Assembly (NCBI GenBank): GCA_900550455.1
Contig: URSE01000004.1
Location: 1-34,870, forward strand
Reading direction: 5' to 3'
DNA: 34,870 nucleotides
From: an uncultured Veillonella sp.
GTDB lineage: Bacteria; Bacillota; Negativicutes; Veillonellales; Veillonellaceae
The notes beneath the pieces are model-generated. The model saw only the letters and a program-made list of their open reading frames with translations, did no database searches and had not been told where the DNA came from. Position numbers and translations under genes: made by a program. The stretch's first letter is position 1; each line of letters opens with the position of its first letter. Of the stretch, positions 1 through 7,277 are shown one piece after another.

Positions 1-24
1 GTATAGTTTTAATGACACATACTA

Positions 25-38
25 TAGAATTAATTCTA
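25..38. promoter_or_regulatory. 14-base perfect palindrome upstream of the methionine cluster
   Basis: The sequence TAGAATTAATTCTA reads the same on both strands and lies 21 bases before the first start codon of the methionine cluster. It could be a repressor operator, or a chance palindrome in AT-rich DNA. TACTAT at 20-25 resembles a -10 box, but any -35 element would be near or beyond the window edge. The function is a guess. Confidence 0.2.
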
Positions 39-59
39 ATAAAAATATAGGAGGCCTTT

Positions 60-737
60 ATGGCTATTTATAATGGAATGCTACCCCTTATCAACAAAGA
101 GGAAGTAAAGCGCTATGCGGGCATAGCTCATGCGGAAGACTTTCCTGAAAATTTAGTGCAAGAAGCTTGTAAGGAAATCCAACTACTAGCTACGCCCAAG
201 GGGGTCTATCAAGAATACGACTACGATGCTGAAAGCAAGACCATTCTCTCCAATCCACCGCTCAAGATTGAAGGTCGAATTATAGAAAAACATTTAGAGA
301 AATCCTCTAAAGTTTATGTCCTTGGCGTCACCGTCGGAGAAGATGTGGAAGAGCGGTCTTCCGCCCTCTTTAAAGAAGGAAATTACACCTTAGGCCTATT
401 ACTAGATGCGGCAGCCACTACTGCAGTGGAACAAGTAGCCGATCAAGTCAACGAAGTAATCGATCAAAAGGCCAAAAAACAAGGCTATGCTACAACCTGG
501 CGCTTCTCCCCAGGCTATGGGGACTGGCCTTTGGAAATTCAGCCCCAGTTGGGCAAAATTATCAAAACAGAGCAAATAGGCTTAGAGGTTACTAATAACT
601 TCCTCCTCTTCCCCCGTAAATCCGTCACAGCCATCATAGGCTGTATGCCAGGAGACCAATGTTTAACAACCAAACGGGGTTGCTCCTCTTGCTCACAAAA
701 GGACTGCCAATCTCGAAAACTTCCATCCAAGGATTAA
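60..737 (+). CDS. Stand-alone methionine synthase reactivation-domain protein
   Basis: This 225-residue protein resembles the C-terminal AdoMet-binding reactivation domain of cobalamin-dependent methionine synthase. That domain re-methylates cob(II)alamin, using SAM as methyl donor, after the cofactor is oxidised. The visible signature is RFSPGYGDWPLEIQ (about residues 149-162), matching the R-x-x-x-G-Y SAM-binding motif of the family, followed by LFPRKSVTAIIG (about 185-196). The C-terminus carries a cysteine cluster (GCSSCSQKDC) that is absent from the E. coli MetH domain. The start ATG at 60 is preceded by AGGAGG at a 5-base spacing. metH follows after 52 bases and lacks this domain, so the two proteins probably work as a pair. 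Split arrangements are known, for example in Thermotoga. The reductant partner is not encoded here. Confidence 0.85.
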   Translation: MAIYNGMLPLINKEEVKRYAGIAHAEDFPENLVQEACKEIQLLATPKGVYQEYDYDAESKTILSNPPLKIEGRIIEKHLEKSSKVYVLGVTVGEDVEERSSALFKEGNYTLGLLLDAAATTAVEQVADQVNEVIDQKAKKQGYATTWRFSPGYGDWPLEIQPQLGKIIKTEQIGLEVTNNFLLFPRKSVTAIIGCMPGDQCLTTKRGCSSCSQKDCQSRKLPSKD

Positions 738-789
738 GAACTCACACTACGCTAACTTACGATACTAACTATAGATAAGGATAGAATTT

Positions 790-3225
790 ATGTATATATT
801 TGACGGTGCTATGGGCACAATGTTACAAGCAGCAGGCCTAGAAGAAGGCTACTGCCCTGAACTCTTTAATGTAGAAAAACCAAATGTCGTTAAGGATATC
901 CATGGTAACTACCTCCAACATGGGGCTGATATTATTACTACCAATACCTTTGGGGCCTGTAGCCTCAAGTTGGAAGACTATGGACTCCAAGACCGTGTAG
1001 CCGAAATCAATACAGCTGCTGTTAAAGTGGCCAAAGAAGCTATTGCCATGTATAAGCCAGAAGCTCGCGTAGCTGGATCTATGGGGCCAACGGGTCGGTT
1101 TTTACAACCACTTGGTAATATGTCCTTTGACTCTATCTATGAATCCTATCGAGAACAAGCAGATGCTCTGATTGAAGCAGGGGTCGACTTCATCATCATT
1201 GAAACCATTATCGATGTACAAGAAATGCGGGCAGCTCTCTTAGCTTCCTTAGATGCAAGACAAGCAGCAGGTAAGACCAAAGATCAGGTACAAATCATCT
1301 GCCAATTTTCTTTCTCTGAAGATGGTCGTACCATCACCGGCACTCCACCAGAGGTTGCCACTACCATCGTAGAAGCTATGGGGGCTGACATCATTGGTAT
1401 CAACTGCTCCTTAGGACCAGAGCAAATCGAACCTCTCATAAAGAAGATTGCTTCCGTTACTAACCTACCTATTTCCTGCCAACCAAATGCGGGCATGCCT
1501 CAACTTATCAACAAACAAACTGTCTTCCCCCTCTCAGCAGAAGATATGGGCCCTCTCATGATTCCTATTGCTGATGCAGGAGCATCTTACCTAGGTGGTT
1601 GCTGCGGCACAACTCCAGCCCATATTCAGTCTATAGCCAATGCCATCAAGGATCATACACCTAAGAAACGTCCTCATGTAGAGGCTAAAACGATCATCAC
1701 TAGCCGAACTAAGCTCTTAGAGCTAGGTCATGGTGTTAAACCCCTCATCATTGGAGAACGGATCAATCCAACTGGTCGTAAGATCCTGGCACAGGAACTA
1801 CGAGATGGATCCTTCATCCGGGTTAAACGAGATGCCCTAGACCAAGTGGAAGCAGGGGCTGACATTTTAGATGTCAACATGGGCGTAGCTGGCATGGATC
1901 AAAGCCCTCTCATGGAAAAAGCTATCTTTGACCTCTCCATGTTAGTAGAAACACCGCTCTCTATCGATACCTTAGACCCAGCAGCTATGGAAATAGCCCT
2001 CAAGAACTATCCTGGCCGAGCCCTTATTAATTCCGTCAACGGGGAGGAAGAATCTATCACCCATGTTATGCCTTTAGCTAAACGCTATGGCGCAGCCCTC
2101 CTCTGCCTTCCTATCTGTTCAGGGGATCTGCCAGAAAAAGCAGAAGAACGTGTAGCCTTAGCTGACTCTATCGTCAACCGGGCTTACTCATACGGCCTTA
2201 AGCCGCAGGACCTCCTCTTGGATCCCCTTGTATTAACCTTAGCTTCTGGAGAGGATTCGGCCCGCCAAACCTTGCGGACACTCCAACTCTACAAAGAAAA
2301 ATTCGGTTTCCCTACGGTTATGGGCTTATCCAATATTTCCTTCGGAATGCCACAAAGGCCATACCTAAATGGTCAATTTCTAACTATGGCCTTGGCCTCT
2401 GGTCTGACTACGCCGATTATGAATCCACTGAACTATGCCGCTAAAAAGGCTTTTATTTCCTCTACAACCCTCTTAGGTTGGGACCCTGGGTCAGCTCAAT
2501 TTATCAAGGATTACGGCTATGAGGATGAAACAACAGCCCCTGGTAACGCAGCTCCAAAGGGTCCTGCTAAGGCCTCCTTTGACTCTAATGACCCTCTAGC
2601 CAACATCAGGACCTGTGTGGAACAAGGTGAAAAAGAAGCCATTGTAGACCTAGTAAAAAAGGCCCTTGCCGACGGTATTGACCCTCTAGATATAACTAAA
2701 AAAGGACTCTCGGAAGCCATGAACGTCGTAGGGGAAAAGTTTGGTTCTGGAAAACTCTTCCTGCCACAAGTTATGTTGGCCGCAGAAACCATGCAAGCGG
2801 CTTTCAACACCATTAAGGAAATTATCCCTGCTTCTGACAGCTTAGATAAAGGAACTGTTGTGGTAGCTACCGTTAAGGGTGATATCCACGACCTGGGTAA
2901 AAATATCGTGGCCGCCCTCCTAGAAAATAATGGCTACAAAATCATTGATTTAGGCAAGGATGTTGAGCCAGAAGTTATTGTCCAAGCCATTAAGGATAAT
3001 AAAGCCTCCATGGTTGGAATCTGTTCCCTCATGACCACCACCATGCCACAAATTGATAACACCATTGCAGCCATTAGAGAAGCTGGCCTAGATACAAAAG
3101 TTATGGTTGGCGGTGCTGTAGTATCCCAAGACTATGCAGACCAAGCTGGCGCAGACCTCTATGCCAAGGATGGCATAGCTGCTGTTAATAAGGCGAACGA
3201 ATTCTTCGAAGGCCATACACATTAA
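790..3225 (+). CDS. metH: Cobalamin-dependent methionine synthase, lacking the reactivation domain
   Basis: This cytosolic enzyme transfers a methyl group from 5-methyltetrahydrofolate to homocysteine through methylcobalamin. The 811 residues hold, in order, a homocysteine-binding barrel (about 1-285), a pterin-binding barrel (about 315-570), a cobalamin cap helix domain (about 605-690) and a Rossmann cobalamin domain (about 690-811). Zinc and homocysteine ligands are visible as Cys206 (GINCSLGP) and Cys271-Cys272 (GGCCGTTPAH). The cobalt ligand is His700 in GDIHDLGKN. E. coli MetH is about 1,227 residues; the missing C-terminal part matches the protein encoded just upstream. A weak AAGGA site precedes the ATG. 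metF follows after 10 bases, so both steps of methyl supply are co-transcribed. Confidence 0.95.
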   Translation: MYIFDGAMGTMLQAAGLEEGYCPELFNVEKPNVVKDIHGNYLQHGADIITTNTFGACSLKLEDYGLQDRVAEINTAAVKVAKEAIAMYKPEARVAGSMGPTGRFLQPLGNMSFDSIYESYREQADALIEAGVDFIIIETIIDVQEMRAALLASLDARQAAGKTKDQVQIICQFSFSEDGRTITGTPPEVATTIVEAMGADIIGINCSLGPEQIEPLIKKIASVTNLPISCQPNAGMPQLINKQTVFPLSAEDMGPLMIPIADAGASYLGGCCGTTPAHIQSIANAIKDHTPKKRPHVEAKTIITSRTKLLELGHGVKPLIIGERINPTGRKILAQELRDGSFIRVKRDALDQVEAGADILDVNMGVAGMDQSPLMEKAIFDLSMLVETPLSIDTLDPAAMEIALKNYPGRALINSVNGEEESITHVMPLAKRYGAALLCLPICSGDLPEKAEERVALADSIVNRAYSYGLKPQDLLLDPLVLTLASGEDSARQTLRTLQLYKEKFGFPTVMGLSNISFGMPQRPYLNGQFLTMALASGLTTPIMNPLNYAAKKAFISSTTLLGWDPGSAQFIKDYGYEDETTAPGNAAPKGPAKASFDSNDPLANIRTCVEQGEKEAIVDLVKKALADGIDPLDITKKGLSEAMNVVGEKFGSGKLFLPQVMLAAETMQAAFNTIKEIIPASDSLDKGTVVVATVKGDIHDLGKNIVAALLENNGYKIIDLGKDVEPEVIVQAIKDNKASMVGICSLMTTTMPQIDNTIAAIREAGLDTKVMVGGAVVSQDYADQAGADLYAKDGIAAVNKANEFFEGHTH

Positions 3226-3235
3226 GGAGATTAGC

Positions 3236-4093
3236 ATGACATTACGAGAAAAACACAAACAAGGACAGTTTACCATCACCGTGGAATTAGATCCTCCTAA
3301 GTCGTCCTCTGCCCAAAAGGTCTTCGAGCAAGCAGCCCGCCTCAAGGGGAAGGTAGATGCCATCAACATCGCCGACAGTCCTATGTCTAAGATGCGTATG
3401 TCTCCTATATCCCTTTCCTTCCTCCTTCACCACAAGGAAGGGATCGAAACCATCTTCCACTTGACCTGTCGAGACCGCAATATTATCGGTCTCCAATCAG
3501 AGTTATTAGGGGCTGCTGCTTTGGGTGTAAACAATATCCTAACCCTTACAGGTGATAAACCGGACCATGGAGACCATCCCTTTGCCAAATCGGTCTTTGA
3601 AGTTGACTCTATGGGGCTCCTACATATTGCAAAAACACTCAATGAAGGTAAAGATATGGCTGGTAATAGCCTAGACCAACCGACTCATTTCTATATTGGG
3701 GGCACTGGTAATCCAGGTGCTGATGACCTTACTATAGAAGAGCAAAAGCTAGCTGCTAAGATCAAGAATGGGGCTAACTTTATTCAAACACAACCTATTT
3801 ATGATTTAGATCAGGCTAAACGCTATATCGACCGTATGTCCAAGTTCGATATTCCTATCATGCTAGGACTCATTCCCCTCAAATCCTTTAAGATGGCCAC
3901 CTATCTTCATGAAAAGGTACCTGGTATCCACTTGACCCAAGACATCTTGGACCGCGTTGAAAAGGGCGGCAAGGAAGCGGGCACAGAAATCGCCATCGAA
4001 ACCTTAGAAGAAATTAAAAAGATGGCCGCTGGTGTCCATATCATGCCTCTCAATGATATCGATACAAGCCTAGAAATTATCAATCACCTATAG
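3236..4093 (+). CDS. metF: 5,10-methylenetetrahydrofolate reductase
   Basis: This flavoenzyme reduces 5,10-methylene-THF to 5-methyl-THF, the methyl donor used by the MetH encoded immediately upstream. The 285-residue barrel begins with TITVELDPPKS, containing the family's catalytic Glu region. It carries the conserved blocks LTCRDRN, ILTLTGD and FIQTQPIYD. The length matches bacterial MetF. The ATG follows AAGGAG at a 7-base spacing, 10 bases after the metH stop. No metV-like partner gene (a companion of MetF in many acetogens) is seen. The gene is last in its operon and is closed by the hairpin at 4105-4148. Confidence 0.92.
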   Translation: MTLREKHKQGQFTITVELDPPKSSSAQKVFEQAARLKGKVDAINIADSPMSKMRMSPISLSFLLHHKEGIETIFHLTCRDRNIIGLQSELLGAAALGVNNILTLTGDKPDHGDHPFAKSVFEVDSMGLLHIAKTLNEGKDMAGNSLDQPTHFYIGGTGNPGADDLTIEEQKLAAKIKNGANFIQTQPIYDLDQAKRYIDRMSKFDIPIMLGLIPLKSFKMATYLHEKVPGIHLTQDILDRVEKGGKEAGTEIAIETLEEIKKMAAGVHIMPLNDIDTSLEIINHL

Positions 4094-4104
4094 CAATTAC
4101 AAAA

Positions 4105-4160
4105 ATACCCTAACTGATTGTAGATTAAAAACAAATCAGTTAGGGTATCTTTTTATTTTT
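4105..4160. terminator. Bidirectional rho-independent terminator between metF and miaB
   Basis: A perfect 15-bp stem (4105-4119 with 4134-4148, starting ATACCCTAACTG) encloses a 14-base loop. On the plus strand it is followed by CTTTTTATTTTT. On the minus strand it is followed by TTTTTG. The two convergent genes end 11 bases before and 4 bases after the stem, so one hairpin serves both. Confidence 0.9.
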
Positions 4161-5466
4161 GAATTGTTCCATACAAAACCCAGGTTTGGGCCTTGTCCAC
4201 CTTGGCCTTAACCGTATCTCCCACACGGAGATCTGGATCTTCTGGAAATAGAATCATCTTGTTGCCATCTGTGCGACCGAACCACATGTGTTCATTTCGC
4301 TTACTAGGACCTTCTACAATGATATCAAAGGTCTGCCCCTCCATAGGCTGATTGCGCTCATAGGAAATCTCATTTTGTACATCCATAAGGGTTTGCAAGC
4401 GGACTCGTTTAACTTCCTCATCCACCTGGTCTCCAAATTCAGCAGCAGGGGTGCCAGACCGTTTAGAGTAGATAAAAGAATAAACCATATCATAGCGGAT
4501 TTCCTTAAGAGCCTCTAGGGTCATTTGAAAGTCCTCTTCCTTTTCGCCAGGGAAGCCTACGATAATATCTGTGGTCATAACTAGGTCAGGCATCTTGTCG
4601 CGGGCATAAGCCACCAATTCCTTATACCAGTCTAGACTATACTTACGGTTCATACGGCGCAAGATTTCAGGAGATCCAGATTGTAATGGTAAATGCATCA
4701 TATGGCATATATTAGACGATGCAGCCATAGCATCAATCATAGCCTTGGTCATATCTTGAGGATGAGAGGTCATGTAGCGAATCCGCTCTACCCCAGGTAT
4801 ATGGTCTAAAGCTGTTACCAAAGTACCAAAGTCTGTACCATCCTTAAAGTCCAAACCATAGGAATTTACATTCTGCCCTAAAAGGGTAATTTCCTTATAG
4901 CCCTGACCACCCAGCTTAGTCACGTCTGCCACAATCGCCTCTAAGGGACGAGAAATTTCACGGCCCCGCACATGGGGTACGATACAGTAAGTGCAAAACT
5001 TATTACAACCATTATTAATGGGAACCCAGGCGGAAAAAGTTCCAGAAGGTTTAGCCTCCAACTCATGGAAGACCGTATTATCCATATCCACATTAATTTG
5101 ATGTTTCTTGGTATGAGCCACTTCCTCAATCATTTCGTTGATGTGTTTAAGGTTATGAGTACCCAAGACAATATCAATATGAGGAGCCTTTTTAAACATA
5201 TCAGCTTGATTCTTTTGAGCCATACAACCGGTGATAGCCAAAATTAAATTAGGGTTTTTCATCTTATTTTTCTTGAGTTCCCCAATTTTACCATAGGTGG
5301 TTATTTCCGCATTTTCCCGGACAGCACAGGTATTAATGATAATAAGGTCAGCCTGATCAACATCAGCTGTCTCCACATACCCCACCTCCTCTAGTTGGTG
5401 GGCCATCCGCTCGGAGTCCGCTACATTCATCTGGCAACCATAGGTAATAATATGATAGTACTTCAT
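4153..5466 (-). CDS. miaB: tRNA-2-methylthio-N6-dimethylallyladenosine synthase (methylthiotransferase)
   Basis: This radical-SAM enzyme adds a methylthio group to isopentenyl-adenosine at position 37 of tRNAs reading UNN codons. It is 437 residues, typical of the family. The N-terminal UPF0004 domain shows the auxiliary cluster cysteines Cys11, Cys47 and Cys81. The radical-SAM triad is Cys154, Cys158 and Cys161 in NGCNKFCTYC. A TRAM RNA-binding domain fills roughly the last 65 residues. The ATG at 5466 follows AGGAG at a 4-base spacing, 15 bases after the preceding gene's stop. It is the last gene of the three-gene minus-strand unit. RimO is the nearest alternative, but the overall pattern and YGCQMN start fit MiaB. 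Confidence 0.95.
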   Translation of the reverse strand: MKYYHIITYGCQMNVADSERMAHQLEEVGYVETADVDQADLIIINTCAVRENAEITTYGKIGELKKNKMKNPNLILAITGCMAQKNQADMFKKAPHIDIVLGTHNLKHINEMIEEVAHTKKHQINVDMDNTVFHELEAKPSGTFSAWVPINNGCNKFCTYCIVPHVRGREISRPLEAIVADVTKLGGQGYKEITLLGQNVNSYGLDFKDGTDFGTLVTALDHIPGVERIRYMTSHPQDMTKAMIDAMAASSNICHMMHLPLQSGSPEILRRMNRKYSLDWYKELVAYARDKMPDLVMTTDIIVGFPGEKEEDFQMTLEALKEIRYDMVYSFIYSKRSGTPAAEFGDQVDEEVKRVRLQTLMDVQNEISYERNQPMEGQTFDIIVEGPSKRNEHMWFGRTDGNKMILFPEDPDLRVGDTVKAKVDKAQTWVLYGTIQK

Positions 5467-5481
5467 GTATCTCCTAATCTA

Positions 5482-6351
5482 TTACTGTACAAGTTTACGC
5501 TTGGAATCGACCACTTCTTTAACATCCATGACCAATTTTTCTACGGACATACCCGTAATATAGTCAATTTCACCAACTACAACCTTTTGTACGGACTGCA
5601 TAATATCCTTAATAGGCCGTCCCTTATAAACCATAACATGAAGGGTAATATCCAATCCGTTATGACCTCTTGAAGACCTTTTAAAACGGATAGTAGAACC
5701 CGGCGCTGCTCCCTCTACCTTGCTAAGACTATTGCGGATGAGGGCAATGATAACATGGTCTGAGAATGTGAGTCGACCGTAATAAGAAAAAGAAGGTCGA
5801 ACGACAGATCTCTCAAACCCCTCAGATCCAATATGGCCTATGTCATCTGATTTTTTCTTCATAAAGCCACGTTTCCACATGGTTACAATTGGGTCAATTA
5901 CATAGCCCTTGAAGTGAGGTTTTAATTCCACCACCGGTACAGGGATGATATGCTTCCCCTCTTTGAGTCGAGCGTATTGGGCCTTTTCAATCTCCTTAGG
6001 CGTAGCCACATCCTCTATCCGAATATAACGATGGGGACTAGGGATAGCAAGAGCTTTGGTAATTTTCTGAACCATGTTGTCTGATGTACCTATAATGAGA
6101 ATTTTTTTGAGACCTAACCGATCAATAGCCCCCTTTACATCCGCTACATGAGCCCTATCTTGAAAGATAGCCCGGCGCACTGCTTTAAGACGGTTTTCCT
6201 CCTTCTTAGCAGACTTGCCAGCTACAATCTTATTGGCGTAAATGAGAAGACCATCATCTATGATGGCAGGTATGTCATTTTCATGAGCTATAAGCTGAGC
6301 TCGATGACTCTTACCCGTCCCCGAAGGCCCTACAAAGGCGATAACTTCCAT
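5482..6351 (-). CDS. P-loop NTPase fused to a C-terminal Asp23/Gls24-like domain
   Basis: I do not recognise a named gene. From the ATG at 6351 (289 residues) there is a Walker A motif GPSGTGKS at residues 8-15, then IIDDGLLI (30-37), a possible Walker B-like strand, and a second Rossmann-like strand KKILIIGTSD (82-91). Residues about 183-280 look like an Asp23/Gls24 domain: an opening YYGRLTFSDHVI, a KVEGAAPGS turn, alternating beta strands and a closing segment ending VEKLVMDVKEVV. Asp23 proteins are small envelope-stress or membrane-scaffold proteins in Gram-positives, and an NTP-binding partner in the same chain is unusual. An upstream in-frame GTG at 6360 is less likely: GGAAG sits only 1 base before it but 10 before the ATG. 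It lies between the PHP gene and miaB. The domain calls are inference from sequence pattern. Confidence 0.75.
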   Translation of the reverse strand: MEVIAFVGPSGTGKSHRAQLIAHENDIPAIIDDGLLIYANKIVAGKSAKKEENRLKAVRRAIFQDRAHVADVKGAIDRLGLKKILIIGTSDNMVQKITKALAIPSPHRYIRIEDVATPKEIEKAQYARLKEGKHIIPVPVVELKPHFKGYVIDPIVTMWKRGFMKKKSDDIGHIGSEGFERSVVRPSFSYYGRLTFSDHVIIALIRNSLSKVEGAAPGSTIRFKRSSRGHNGLDITLHVMVYKGRPIKDIMQSVQKVVVGEIDYITGMSVEKLVMDVKEVVDSKRKLVQ

Positions 6352-6365
6352 TATATACACACTTC

Positions 6366-7187
6366 CTAATCACAGCTAACTAAACTGATAAATTCTTCTA
6401 CTAGCTCAGATTCTACTGTATATTCACCGATAGAACTAGGATAGCGACCCTCGATACCGTGAAAGTCCGACCCTCCGGTTACAAAGAGGCCTCGCTGTTC
6501 GGCCATAGACCTATATTTATCTTCTTGACTAAAATTATGGCTAGTGTGATAGGCCTCAATTCCATCGATAGGAAAGTTAAGGATTTGTTTGACATAATCA
6601 TCGTTCTTGATGAGACCCGGGTGAGCTAATACCGCATAACCTCCAGCATCATGGATGACATCGATAACCCTATCCACCGCCTCCTTAGGCTTTGGCACAT
6701 AACAAGTTCCCTTAGAAGAAAGAATCTTATCAAAGGCCTCATTAGTATCCTTGGCATAGCCCTTTTGAACCAATACTTGAGCTATATGGGGGCGACCATA
6801 AGCGGATGTCTTAGGGGCAATAGCCTGTATATCAGCCCAAGAAATAGCATACCCATTTTCCCGACAGCGGTCGACCATCTTTTGGATACGCTCTAGGCGA
6901 CGGGCCTTAAAGTAGTCTAAGTAAGAGTGAAGAAGAGGACTTTGGCAATCAAAGTCATAGCCTAAAATATGGACTTCCTTTCCCTTATAGGAGGATGAGA
7001 GTTCCATACCGGGAATAATTTTTATATCTTGACCAGCTGCTTCTATCATAGAATCAGTACCAGCGATTTCATCGTGATCAGTAAGGGCCATCATACCTAG
7101 GCCATGTAGACGTCCTTGGTCTACCAATTCTCGAGGGCTGAGGCAGCCATCAGAAAAGACGGAATGCATATGAAAATCCACCAACAT
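6366..7187 (-). CDS. PHP-domain phosphoesterase (RNase AM / nucleoside 3',5'-bisphosphate phosphatase type)
   Basis: This is a metal-dependent phosphoesterase of the PHP family. It shows DFHMHSVFSDG at the N-terminus (the H-x-H-x6-D metal site), LTDHDEIAGT (second metal block), MELSS, a LAHPG block and GGSDFHG near the C-terminus. These match the YciV/TrpH group, members of which degrade pAp-type nucleotides or trim RNA 5' ends. I chose the ATG at 7187 (273 residues) because GGGGGAAG sits 6 bases ahead of it; the in-frame GTG at 7193 overlaps that ribosome binding site. The next gene starts 14 bases after its stop, so it probably opens the operon with the P-loop/Asp23 gene and miaB. The exact substrate cannot be told from sequence. 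Confidence 0.85.
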   Translation of the reverse strand: MLVDFHMHSVFSDGCLSPRELVDQGRLHGLGMMALTDHDEIAGTDSMIEAAGQDIKIIPGMELSSSYKGKEVHILGYDFDCQSPLLHSYLDYFKARRLERIQKMVDRCRENGYAISWADIQAIAPKTSAYGRPHIAQVLVQKGYAKDTNEAFDKILSSKGTCYVPKPKEAVDRVIDVIHDAGGYAVLAHPGLIKNDDYVKQILNFPIDGIEAYHTSHNFSQEDKYRSMAEQRGLFVTGGSDFHGIEGRYPSSIGEYTVESELVEEFISLVSCD

Positions 7188-7220
7188 AGTCACTTCCCCC
7201 TTCTATAATCTCATAGTGGC

Positions 7221-7261
7221 CTAAAAGGGCAAGGTCTTATAAACGATAAGACCTCACCCTT
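7221..7261 (-). terminator. Probable terminator downstream of proS
   Basis: The arms 7225-7240 and 7246-7261 pair over 14 bp with two central mismatches and a 5-base loop. On the minus strand the hairpin is followed by TTTT then AGG, a short U tract. It begins 17 bases after the proS stop and would end the long operon before the PHP gene. The weak U tract suggests some readthrough. Confidence 0.6.
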
Positions 7262-7277
7262 AGCCTAGGATACCTCT

